Positions 26,298 through 34,150 of a stretch of DNA of 64,000 bases are shown here, one piece after another (position 1 is the first letter of the stretch; every line of letters begins with the position of its first letter). Made by a program: the position numbers and the translations under genes. Below the pieces are notes generated by a model. That model was not told where the DNA came from, did not search any database, and saw only the letters and a program-made list of their open reading frames with translations. Source of the DNA: Phenylobacterium koreense (GTDB lineage Bacteria > Pseudomonadota > Alphaproteobacteria > Caulobacterales > Caulobacteraceae); the NCBI RefSeq assembly GCF_040545335.1, contig NZ_JBEPLU010000001.1, positions 744,001 through 808,000 on the forward strand, written 5' to 3'.

Positions 26298-26454
26298 TCC
26301 TTCTCCCCTTGCGGGAGAAGGTGGCGGGCGAAGCCCGACGGATGAGGGGTTCGGGCCTCTCGGCCGGACGGGGCGCCGCCACGCGAACCGCGACGCCGCC
26401 CCCCTCATCCGACCCTGCTTCGCAGGGCCACCTTCTCCCGCGAGGGGAGAAGGA
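26298..26454. repeat. 157-bp inverted-repeat element inside the operon
   Basis: The ends are inverted copies of a 23-bp near-palindrome: CCTTCTCCCCTTGCGGGAG... at 26299-26321 and CCTTCTCCCGCGAGGGGAG... at 26431-26453. Inside these lie a second inverted pair, CGGATGAGGGG near 26339 and CCCCTCATCCG near 26401. A third copy of the 23-bp unit is at 47821-47843. The element fills most of the 187-bp gap between the flavoprotein subunit and KorA, and resembles non-coding REP/MITE-like elements of Caulobacterales. Confidence 0.8.
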
Positions 26455-26469
26455 CCGGGGGGCAAGACC

Positions 26470-28293
26470 ATGAGCGCGGCGGTCAACGACTTCGTCGTCA
26501 AGTTCGCCAACGTCAACGGCTCGGGCTCGGCCAGCGCCAACGGGATGTTCGCCAGGGCGATCCTGCGGATGGGCGTGCCGGTGGCGGCGCGCAACATCTT
26601 CCCCTCGAACATCCAGGGCCTGCCGACCTGGTTCGAGGTGCGGGTGACCGAGGCAGGCCATCTGGGCCGGCGCGGCGGCGTGGACCTCATGGTCGCCATG
26701 AACCCGCAGACCTGGGATCGCGACGTCGCCGAGATCGAGCCGGGCGGCTACCTGTTCCACGACTCGACCAAGCCTCTGCCGCCCTCGAAGTTCCGCGACG
26801 ACATCACCGTGGTCGGGGTGCCGCTGACCGAGATGTGCAACGCGGCCTACCAGGTCCCGCGCGAGCGGCAGCTCTTCAAGAACATCATCTATGTCGGCGC
26901 GCTGGCCGCCCTGCTCGACATCGAGATTCCGGTCATCGAGCAACTGCTGGCCGAGCAGTTCGCCGGCAAGGAACGGCTGATCACCGCCAATGTCGCGGCG
27001 CTGCACATGGGCCGGGACTATGTGGCCGAGAACCTCCAGCCGCTGGACCTCAAGGTGCGCCGCGTCGATCAGGTGGGGACGCGGATCTTCGTCGAGGGCA
27101 ACGCCGCCGCGGCGCTGGGCGCGGTCTATGGCGGGGCCAGCGTCTGCGCCTGGTATCCGATCACCCCGTCCACCTCGCTGGCCGAGGCCTTCACCGACTA
27201 CTGCCACCAACTTCGGATCGACCCGGAGACCGGCAAGGCGCGCTACGCCATCGTCCAGGCCGAGGACGAGATCGCCTCCATCGGCATCGTGGTCGGCGCC
27301 GGCTGGAACGGGGCGCGGGCCTTCACCGCCACCTCCGGCCCAGGCGTGTCGCTGATGACCGAGTTCATCGGCCTCTCCTATTTCGCCGAGATCCCGGCGG
27401 TGATCTTCGACGTCCAGCGCGGCGGCCCCTCCACCGGCATGCCCACCCGCACCCAGCAGGCCGACCTGCTGGCGGCGGCATACGCCGGCCATGGGGACAC
27501 CAAGCACCCGCTGCTGCTGCCGGCCGATCCGGGCGAGTGCTTCGAGATGGGAGCGCTGGCCTTCGACCTCTCGGACCGGCTGCAGACCACGATCTTCGTC
27601 ATGCTGGACCTCGACATCGGCATGAACGAGTGGCTGACCGAGCCCTTCGCCTGGGACGACGCGCGCAAGCTCGACCGCGGCAAGGTGATGAGCTTCGAGG
27701 ACCTGGAGGCCGGCCGCGAGTTCGGCCGCTATCTCGATGTGGACGGCGACGGCATCCCGTACCGCACCTATCCGGGCGTCCACCCGACCCGGGGCGGCTA
27801 TTTCACCCGTGGCACTTCGCGCAATCCCTTCGCCCGCTACAGCGAAGAGGGCGCGGTCTATGTCGACAACATGGAGCGGCTGCTGCGCAAGTTCGACACC
27901 GCCCGCAGCCTGGTGCCCGCCCCGATCCGGCGCGACGCCGCCGAGCCGAGCCGCGACGGCGTGATCTATTTCGGCTCGTCGACCCCGGCGGTGCACGAGG
28001 CCCTGACCACCCTGGAGGAAGGCGGCGTGGCGCTGGACGCCCTGCGCCTGCGCGGCTTCCCGTTCGCCGACGAAGTCTACGCCTTCGTCGCCGAGCACGA
28101 GCGTGTGTTCGTGGTCGAGCAGAACCGCGACGCCCAGCTCCGCACCCTGCTGATCAACGAGGGCGACATCGACCCGTCGAAGCTGATTTCGGTGCTGCAC
28201 TACGACGGCACGCCGATCACCGCGCGGTTCATCGCCGGCGCGATCGAACGACTGCTCCTGGGCCAGAGCGCCATGTCGGAGGCCGCCGAATGA
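26470..28293 (+). CDS. korA: 2-oxoacid:acceptor oxidoreductase, alpha subunit (gamma-alpha fusion)
   Basis: A 607-residue fused subunit. The N-terminal gamma domain (about 1-190; VKFANVNGSGSASANGMFAR, GRRGGVDLMVAMNP) is followed by the pyrimidine-binding alpha domain (GASVCAWYPITPSTSLAEAF, TATSGPGVSLMTEFIGLSYF). It oxidatively decarboxylates a 2-oxoacid, probably 2-oxoglutarate, with the beta subunit and CoA, giving reduced carrier. Its start overlaps nothing; the ribosome site is only a G-rich stretch contributed by the edge of the repeat element. The stop overlaps korB (ATGA). Confidence 0.88.
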   Translation: MSAAVNDFVVKFANVNGSGSASANGMFARAILRMGVPVAARNIFPSNIQGLPTWFEVRVTEAGHLGRRGGVDLMVAMNPQTWDRDVAEIEPGGYLFHDSTKPLPPSKFRDDITVVGVPLTEMCNAAYQVPRERQLFKNIIYVGALAALLDIEIPVIEQLLAEQFAGKERLITANVAALHMGRDYVAENLQPLDLKVRRVDQVGTRIFVEGNAAAALGAVYGGASVCAWYPITPSTSLAEAFTDYCHQLRIDPETGKARYAIVQAEDEIASIGIVVGAGWNGARAFTATSGPGVSLMTEFIGLSYFAEIPAVIFDVQRGGPSTGMPTRTQQADLLAAAYAGHGDTKHPLLLPADPGECFEMGALAFDLSDRLQTTIFVMLDLDIGMNEWLTEPFAWDDARKLDRGKVMSFEDLEAGREFGRYLDVDGDGIPYRTYPGVHPTRGGYFTRGTSRNPFARYSEEGAVYVDNMERLLRKFDTARSLVPAPIRRDAAEPSRDGVIYFGSSTPAVHEALTTLEEGGVALDALRLRGFPFADEVYAFVAEHERVFVVEQNRDAQLRTLLINEGDIDPSKLISVLHYDGTPITARFIAGAIERLLLGQSAMSEAAE

Positions 28294-29345
28294 CCTACAT
28301 CACCAAGCCCCGGCTGCATCACCCGCTGCTGACGCCCAACGCCCTGGGCTACACGCGCCGCGACTATGAGGGCTCGGTCTCCACCCTGTGCGCCGGCTGC
28401 GGCCACGACTCGATTTCCTCGGCGATCATCCAAGCGGCCTACGAGTTGGACCTGCCGCCGCATCGGGTCGCCAAGCTGTCGGGCATCGGCTGCTCGTCCA
28501 AGACGCCGGATTATTTCCTCAGCGCCTCGCACGGCTTCAACACCGTGCATGGCCGCATGCCCTCGGTGCTGACTGGAGCCAACCTGGCCAACCGCGACCT
28601 GATCTATCTGGGCGTCTCGGGCGACGGGGACTCCGCCTCCATCGGCCTTGGCCAGTTCGCCCACTCGATCCGGCGTGGGGTGAACATGCTCTACATCGTC
28701 GAGAACAACGGCGTGTACGGCCTGACCAAGGGCCAGTTCTCGGCCACCTCCGACAAGGGCTCGAAGTCGAGGAAGGGCGTGGTCAACCACGACGCCGGGG
28801 TCGACCTGGTGAGCCTGGCCCTGCAGATGGGCGCCACCTTCGTCGCCCGCTCCTTCTCCGGCGACAAGGCCCAGCTCGTGCCGCTGATCAAGGCGGCCCT
28901 GGCCCACCGCGGCGCGGCCTTCATCGACTGCATCAGCCCCTGCGTGCAGTTCAACAACCACCCGGGCTCCACCAAGTCCTACGACTATGTGCGCGAGCAC
29001 AACGAGGCGGTGAACCGCATGGACCTGGTCCCGGCCCGCGAGGCGATCACCGTCGACTACGCGCCCGGCGAGACCGTGCCGGTGACCCAGCACGACGGCT
29101 CGGTCCTGCGCCTGCACAAGCTGGCCGAGCACTACGACCCGTCCGACCGGGTCGGCGCCATGGCCTATCTCCAGGCGCGCCAGGCCCTGGGCGAGATCGT
29201 CACCGGCCTGCTGTTCCTCGATCCGGAGGCCCGCGACCTGCACGAGAACCTGGGCACGGTGGAAACCCCGCTCAACGCGCTGGCGGAACACGAGTTGGTC
29301 CCAGGTTCGGCGGCTCTGGAAAAGATCAACGCCGCCCTGCGCTAG
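28290..29345 (+). CDS. korB: 2-oxoacid:acceptor oxidoreductase, beta subunit
   Basis: A 351-residue TPP-binding subunit. The TPP/magnesium motif GVSGDGDSASIGLGQ and the downstream IVENNGVYGLTKGQ are intact. Cysteines in CAGCGHD, GIGCSS and CISPC fit the ligands of the beta-subunit 4Fe-4S cluster. Coupled to korA by a four-base overlap. Without a ferredoxin gene nearby, the flavoprotein encoded first in the operon is the likely electron partner. Substrate preference (2-oxoglutarate versus other 2-oxoacids) is not decided by sequence inspection. Confidence 0.9.
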   Translation: MTYITKPRLHHPLLTPNALGYTRRDYEGSVSTLCAGCGHDSISSAIIQAAYELDLPPHRVAKLSGIGCSSKTPDYFLSASHGFNTVHGRMPSVLTGANLANRDLIYLGVSGDGDSASIGLGQFAHSIRRGVNMLYIVENNGVYGLTKGQFSATSDKGSKSRKGVVNHDAGVDLVSLALQMGATFVARSFSGDKAQLVPLIKAALAHRGAAFIDCISPCVQFNNHPGSTKSYDYVREHNEAVNRMDLVPAREAITVDYAPGETVPVTQHDGSVLRLHKLAEHYDPSDRVGAMAYLQARQALGEIVTGLLFLDPEARDLHENLGTVETPLNALAEHELVPGSAALEKINAALR

Positions 29346-29347
29346 CG

Positions 29348-29371
29348 CCGCTCGATTTGCGTATCGAGCGG
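29348..29371 (+). terminator. Hairpin after korB
   Basis: Perfect 9-bp stem CCGCTCGAT / ATCGAGCGG with loop TTGCGT, two bases after the korB stop. No T-run follows, so it may be an RNA-stabilising hairpin or a weak terminator. Confidence 0.55.
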
Positions 29372-29447
29372 AAGACCGCTCGCCCTCAAGCCGGCCATCG
29401 GCTAGAGCGCGGCCTCGTCTTCGACCGCAGATCAGTGGAGTTTGGGC

Positions 29448-30395
29448 ATGAGCCAGGTCCTGGTGCTCGACGCCGGAGGGACCATCAGTTCCGCGCCCGC
29501 CGCCAACGGCGCCCTGGCCGGCGGCCAGGCCCTGGCGGCAGCCCTGGGCGACGCCGCCGCCGACCTGCGCATCGAACGGGTCTATGCCGGGCTGAGCGAG
29601 GAAATGAGCCTCACCCAGGCCGGAGAGGTCGTCGCCGCCGCCCTCGCCGCAGCCGAGCGCGAGGACGTGGCCGCCGTCGTGGTCACCCACGGCACCGACA
29701 CCATGGAGGAGACAGCCTTCCTCGCCGACATCCATTGGACCAGCGCCAAGCCCATCGTCTTCACCGGCGCCCAGCGCTCTCCGGGCCAGCCGGGCTTCGA
29801 CGGGCTCGACAACCTGCGCGACGCCTTCGCCCTGGCGCAGAAGCCGGAAGCACATGGCCTGGGCGCCTGGATCGTGTTCGGCGGCTACGCCCTGCCGGCC
29901 CGCGGCGCCTTCAAGCGGCACACCAGCGCCCTCGACGGCTTCGCCCATCGCATGGGCCTGGGGGTCACCCTGCGCCAGCCCCTGCCGCGGCGGGTACGGC
30001 CGGCCCCGCTGCCGTTCGGGCCGTGCGACGAGCACGTCGACCTGATCGGCCTAGGATTGGGCGCCAACGGCCGGCTGATCGACTCAGCCGTGGCCGGGGG
30101 CGAGCGCGGCCTGGTGCTGGAGGGCCTGGGGCGCGGCAACGCCGGCCCGGTCGTCGCCGAGGCGGTGTCCCGCGCCATCGCGGCCGGCGTCGCGGTCGCG
30201 GTCACCTCGCGCTGCGCCGAAGGCGACGTCTCGCCGGACTACGCTACCGGCCGGCGGTTGGCCGACGCCGGCGCGGTGTTCTGCAACGACCTCAGCCCCA
30301 GCCAGTCCCGCATCCTGCTGGCCCGGATGCTGGCCCTGCACGGCGAGGCGGGTCCGGCGCTCGACGCGTTCCGGCGCTGGCTCTCGGCCGGCTGA
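29448..30395 (+). CDS. L-asparaginase
   Basis: A 315-residue type I/II asparaginase hydrolysing asparagine to aspartate and ammonia. The first catalytic Thr is in DAGGTIS (Thr12), the second triad in VVVTHGTDTMEET (Thr83, Asp84), with the expected Lys shortly after. The protein begins directly with the first catalytic strand and has no signal peptide, so it should be cytosolic. GGAG lies seven bases before the ATG at 29448. Confidence 0.92.
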   Translation: MSQVLVLDAGGTISSAPAANGALAGGQALAAALGDAAADLRIERVYAGLSEEMSLTQAGEVVAAALAAAEREDVAAVVVTHGTDTMEETAFLADIHWTSAKPIVFTGAQRSPGQPGFDGLDNLRDAFALAQKPEAHGLGAWIVFGGYALPARGAFKRHTSALDGFAHRMGLGVTLRQPLPRRVRPAPLPFGPCDEHVDLIGLGLGANGRLIDSAVAGGERGLVLEGLGRGNAGPVVAEAVSRAIAAGVAVAVTSRCAEGDVSPDYATGRRLADAGAVFCNDLSPSQSRILLARMLALHGEAGPALDAFRRWLSAG

Positions 30396-30400
30396 GGGGA

Positions 30401-30952
30401 TCAGGACCGTCGCGTCGGCGTCACGATGTGGGTTTCGGCAGGGTCATAGCCCCAGATCACTTCGGCGATGGCCTTGGGCGTGCGCCGGAAGATCAGGCCG
30501 ATGCGGCGCGGCGTCATGCCGGCCCGGTGCAGGCGCCGGATCTCTTCCTGGTCGGCTTCCGACAGCAGCGCCGGTTCGGCCTTGGGCCGGCTGCGCGAAG
30601 CCGGCGCGACCCGCCCGAGCGCGGCCAGCGCCACCACCGTGGCCCGCGAGGCCGGCCCGACCTCGAACACCTCCCCTTGCGCATCGAACGCCTGCACGAC
30701 GACACCGCGCCGCGCCAGGCCATCAAGTATCGAGAGGACCTCCGGCAACGAGGGGGCCAGCACCGCCAGTTCGGTCACCACCACGCCATCGCCCTCGCCA
30801 AGGTGTTCCAGGCGCTCGACCAGCCGCTGCGCGGCCCGGGCGTTGGCGGTCTCTTCGATCAGATAGTCGTCAGGCGACATCGCACGCACCCGCGCCACCT
30901 GCTCGTCGGTGGTGGGTAATCCGGATCGATGTTGAACTATCGCCAAACGCAT
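30401..30952 (-). CDS. Degenerate serine-recombinase (resolvase) fold protein
   Basis: A 183-residue protein that follows the serine recombinase layout: strand 1 (MRLAIVQHRSG), LVERLEHLGEGDGVVVTELAVLA, then LPEVLSILDGLARRGVVVQAFD, and a C-terminal helix-turn-helix (MTPRRIGLIFRRTPKAIAEVI). The usual YxRVS active-site stretch is replaced by VQHRSG and the later arginines are mostly absent, so catalysis is doubtful; it could act as a DNA-binding regulator. The frame is open to a GTG at 31045, but the extra 31 codons have poor third-position GC and are probably promoter; I start at the ATG at 30952. Confidence 0.6.
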   Translation of the reverse strand: MRLAIVQHRSGLPTTDEQVARVRAMSPDDYLIEETANARAAQRLVERLEHLGEGDGVVVTELAVLAPSLPEVLSILDGLARRGVVVQAFDAQGEVFEVGPASRATVVALAALGRVAPASRSRPKAEPALLSEADQEEIRRLHRAGMTPRRIGLIFRRTPKAIAEVIWGYDPAETHIVTPTRRS

Positions 30953-31078
30953 GGCCGCGGACCGCCGCAAAGTCAGATCAAGGACCGCTTTACAATCAGC
31001 TTCACGTGACAGTTCGCTGACACCGACGAGACTCTTCAGCGTCACATATCCTGCACACGGCCTCGCTAGGTTCGGTGC

Positions 31079-32071
31079 ATGCGGGGAACGTCGCTCTTCA
31101 TTGGCGCGCCAAGCGTCGAGCCGAAGCCACTAGGCCTGGCCGTCGGCCTTGCGGCGCTGGGCTTCGCCATCCGCCTGGCGGCCGATCCCTTGCTCGGAGA
31201 GGACGACACCTACATCGCCTTCTACCCGCTGGTCACGGTCGCCGCGCTCTTCCTGGGCCCGGCTCCGGCCGCGCTGGTCACCGGCCTCGGAGCGATCAGC
31301 GGCTATGTCTGGTTCGGCCGCCCGGAAGGGGACGAAGACCTGGGCGCCGAGCATCTGACCCCTCTGGCCCTGTTCGTGGTCAGCAGCGTGCTGACCATCG
31401 TTCTGCTCGTGAAGATGCGGCGCGCGATGGCTTGGCAGGCCAGCGCCAGGCGCGAGGCCGAAGCGCTCGCCACCGACCATGCGGTGTTGTTCGGCGAGAT
31501 GAACGCGCGGGTGACCAACCATCTCCAGCTCATCGCCGGCCTGCTCCAGCTCCACGCCCGGAACGATCGCGGCCCGACCAGCCGCGCCTTCGAGGAAGCC
31601 TCCGCCCACACCCTGCTGATCTCCAAGCTGCACAGGGACGTCGCGGGCGACGGCCAGCCGCTCGACTTCAGGCCGCTCGTGCGCCGGCTGGTGGACTCGG
31701 CCGCGCCGCCCCCAAACCCGCGGATCGAGATCTCGCCTGGCGAGCTCTGGCTTCGCCCGGACCAGGCGACCTCCGCCGCCGTCGTCCTCTTGGAGCGTCT
31801 GCGCGCGCACCAGGCCGCCAGGACGGACGGCTCCCTGCGGATCAACCTTCGAACCGAAAGCCATCAGGCGCGCATCGAGCTCGTCGCCAGCAGCGACCGG
31901 CCGCTGCGCCGGTCGCCCCTGCCGCGCCTGCATTTCATCGAGGCCATGGTCGAGCAGCTCGGCGGCCGGTTCCAGCAGCGGCAGACGGCGTTCGGTTCGA
32001 CCGAAACCCTGGCCTTTCCGCTGGATCCTCCGGCTACGGACCAGATTTCGTCGCAAGCCACGCTGCATTGA
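31079..32071 (+). CDS. Degenerate HisKA_2-type histidine kinase, membrane-bound
   Basis: A 330-residue protein with a DUF4118-like membrane domain (helices within 18-115, containing FYPLVTVAALFLGPAPA) and a region resembling HisKA_2 kinases. The phosphoacceptor box, normally E-x-H-H-R-x-x-N, reads E-M-N-A-R-V-T-N at 140-147, so both histidines are gone. The ATPase part also lacks the N-box asparagine and the DxGxG motif. It is probably not an active kinase but a sensor or scaffold that kept the dimerisation helices. It is followed by a LysR gene on the same strand. Confidence 0.7.
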   Translation: MRGTSLFIGAPSVEPKPLGLAVGLAALGFAIRLAADPLLGEDDTYIAFYPLVTVAALFLGPAPAALVTGLGAISGYVWFGRPEGDEDLGAEHLTPLALFVVSSVLTIVLLVKMRRAMAWQASARREAEALATDHAVLFGEMNARVTNHLQLIAGLLQLHARNDRGPTSRAFEEASAHTLLISKLHRDVAGDGQPLDFRPLVRRLVDSAAPPPNPRIEISPGELWLRPDQATSAAVVLLERLRAHQAARTDGSLRINLRTESHQARIELVASSDRPLRRSPLPRLHFIEAMVEQLGGRFQQRQTAFGSTETLAFPLDPPATDQISSQATLH

Positions 32072-32124
32072 CGGCGACGATTTACGCAGTGCGGCGCGGC
32101 CGCCGATCCTATAGTTGGCGATCA

Positions 32125-33003
32125 ATGAGCGCGTCCCCCCCTTTCTCTGCGTTGCGGATCCTCGAGGCCGCCTCACGCCACAAGAGCTACACTGGGGCGG
32201 CGCGCGAGCTGAACGTCACCCACAGCGCCGTCAGCCAGTCGATCAAGCGGCTGGAGACCAGCCTCGGCGCCTCGCTGTTCGCGCGGCGCGGCGGCGCCAT
32301 GGAGCCGTCTGAGGCCGCGCTGAAGCTCGCCCAGACCTACGCCCAGGCCGCCCTCGCCCTCGAGCGCACCCTGCTGGAGGTGCAGACCGGTTCAGAGGCG
32401 AGCGGGCTCTCGCTGCTAGTCCCGGCCGGCATCGGCAAGGGCTGGCTGGCCGGCAGGCTGGACCGGCTGCAGGACGCACTGCCCGATCTCGAGGTGGCGC
32501 TGACCAGCAATCCGGCCGCGCCCTTTGACGCCCAGCTCCTGCTGGCTGCGCCCGCGCCGCTCGACGCTGCGGCGATCGGAGAGGCGACCCTGTTCGCGGC
32601 CCATGCTCCGGACGAGCCGGCCAAGACGCTCGACGACGCTCTGGCTGCTCCCCTGCTGGTGGAGGCCGGTTCGAACTGGGAGAGCTGGGCACGCCGCGCC
32701 GGTCTCGATCCCAGCCGGACGCAGCATCGCGCCTTCGACGATCCGGCCGCATTGCTCGATGCTGCGGCGAAGGGCGCCGGCGTCGCCGTCACCCACATGT
32801 TCGTGGCCGAAGCCCATCTGGAGGACGGCAGGCTGCGGCCCCTGCCTTCGCCGGCCTTCGCCTCGGAGAGCGCCAGCCTCGTCCTGCGGGCCAGCACCGC
32901 GCCAGGCAAGGCCGATGCGGTGTCGCGCCTCACCATGTGGCTGAAGCTCGAAGCGGCCCGCAGCGCCGCGCGCCTGCGCGAGCGCTTCAAGTCGCTAGCG
33001 TGA
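32125..33003 (+). CDS. LysR-family transcriptional regulator
   Basis: A 292-residue LysR regulator of the GcvA-like branch. The N-terminal winged helix (SYTGAARELNVTHSAVSQSI, KRLETSLGASLFARR) is clear; the rest is a shortened periplasmic-binding-type effector domain. Its start at 32125 lacks a strong ribosome site. It ends inside the last codons of the convergent PLP-enzyme gene (nine-base overlap). Target could be the convergent metabolic pair, but LysR proteins usually control divergent genes, so this is open. Confidence 0.88.
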   Translation: MSASPPFSALRILEAASRHKSYTGAARELNVTHSAVSQSIKRLETSLGASLFARRGGAMEPSEAALKLAQTYAQAALALERTLLEVQTGSEASGLSLLVPAGIGKGWLAGRLDRLQDALPDLEVALTSNPAAPFDAQLLLAAPAPLDAAAIGEATLFAAHAPDEPAKTLDDALAAPLLVEAGSNWESWARRAGLDPSRTQHRAFDDPAALLDAAAKGAGVAVTHMFVAEAHLEDGRLRPLPSPAFASESASLVLRASTAPGKADAVSRLTMWLKLEAARSAARLRERFKSLA

Positions 33004-34134
33004 GCGTCCGCGGGCGCTGACCGGCCAGATGTCCACCAGGGTCTCGCCGCGGACCAGGTGGTAGCTCTCGTAGAGATCGACCGTCGGATCGCAGTGCGGC
33101 GTCGATAGCCGGACCATGTCGCCGATCGCAAGGTCAGCCGTCGCCGGGCCGACCAGGGCGCCGTGCTCGTCGCCCATGAAGGCGTAGCGTCCTTCTGCCA
33201 GGGCCTCGTCCTCGGGGCGCGGCGGCTTGCCCTCGGTGGCGAAGGCCTTCAGCCCGGCGTCCACCGTCACCATGCCCCGGGCGTTGGCGCTGACCACCCG
33301 CGCATCGACGAACAGGCTGCGCTCGTAGGGCGCGACGCCCTCGCCGGTCAGGTCGCAGGCCAGGTACTCGTCGTCCATGAAGATGTAGGACCCCACCTGC
33401 AGTTCGTTGATGACTCCCAGCTCCAGATCGATGCGGTGGGTGCCGGTGCCCGCGCCGGTGACGATGGCCGGATGCGCCCCGGCAGCGTCCAGCGCCGCGA
33501 TCACGTCGCGCAGATAGTCGGTGCGCGCCTCGATGGCGGCGCGGCGGCCCGCATAATCCTCGATGTGCTGCTCGCGCCCGCAGTACATCTGCACGCCCTC
33601 ATAGCGCAGCGACGGCTCGGCCAGGATCTGCCGGGCCAGGGCGACGGCGTCTTCGGCGGACGAGACGCCGGTCCGGTGGATGCCGGGATCGATGTCGACG
33701 AAGACGCCCAGCGGCCGCTCGGGCGAGGCCGCCCCGGCCAGCGCCGCAACGTTGTCCGGGCAGTCGACCACGACCGAGAGCCGGTCGGAGGCGGCGTTCA
33801 GCGCGATCAGCCGCGCGATCGCCGGGGCCGAGACCACCGGCGAGGTGATGTGCAGGCCCGCTATGCCCCCCCGCGCCAGGGCCTCGGCCTCGCCCAGCTT
33901 GGCGCAGCACAGGCCGACGGCGCCGGCCGCCACCTGACGGCGGGCGATGTCCACGCTCTTGTGGGTCTTGGCGTGCGGCCGCAGGCGAACGCCCCTGGCC
34001 TTGGCCAGCTCGGCCATGCGGGCGATGTTGCGGTCCAGCGCGTCGACGTCCAGCACCAGCACCGGGGTGTTCAGGTCGCGGCGCGAGCCCTGGCGCCCGA
34101 TCAGCTCGCCATGCAGGCGAAGGTCCTCAGACAT
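32995..34134 (-). CDS. D-threonine aldolase-like PLP enzyme (DSD1/alanine racemase N-terminal fold)
   Basis: A 379-residue fold-type III PLP enzyme. LRPHAKTHKS at 51-60 holds the PLP lysine (Lys56 by comparison with D-threonine aldolases), and the C-terminal PHCDPTVDLYESYHL supplies the His and Asp that bind a divalent metal in this family. Likely reactions are retro-aldol cleavage of D-threonine/D-3-hydroxy amino acids or D-serine/3-hydroxyaspartate dehydration. Start at ATG 34134 with GAGAGGG upstream. It lies 16 bp after the lactone-oxidase stop, so the two form an operon. Confidence 0.85.
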   Translation of the reverse strand: MSEDLRLHGELIGRQGSRRDLNTPVLVLDVDALDRNIARMAELAKARGVRLRPHAKTHKSVDIARRQVAAGAVGLCCAKLGEAEALARGGIAGLHITSPVVSAPAIARLIALNAASDRLSVVVDCPDNVAALAGAASPERPLGVFVDIDPGIHRTGVSSAEDAVALARQILAEPSLRYEGVQMYCGREQHIEDYAGRRAAIEARTDYLRDVIAALDAAGAHPAIVTGAGTGTHRIDLELGVINELQVGSYIFMDDEYLACDLTGEGVAPYERSLFVDARVVSANARGMVTVDAGLKAFATEGKPPRPEDEALAEGRYAFMGDEHGALVGPATADLAIGDMVRLSTPHCDPTVDLYESYHLVRGETLVDIWPVSARGRSR

Positions 34135-34150
34135 ACGGCCCTCTCTGTCT

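Noticed and set aside
26167..28200. A 677-codon open frame antisense to korA
   Set aside because: Composition is that of a reverse-frame shadow in high-GC DNA, and korA on the other strand has clear family motifs throughout.
30401..30952. The resolvase-like gene as evidence for a mobile element
   Set aside because: No terminal repeats, transposase, integrase partner or composition shift around it, and active-site residues are missing.
30953..31045. N-terminal extension of the resolvase-like protein from a GTG at 31045
   Set aside because: Third codon positions there are only about half G/C, unlike all real genes in the window, and the extension would leave 33 bp for two divergent promoters.
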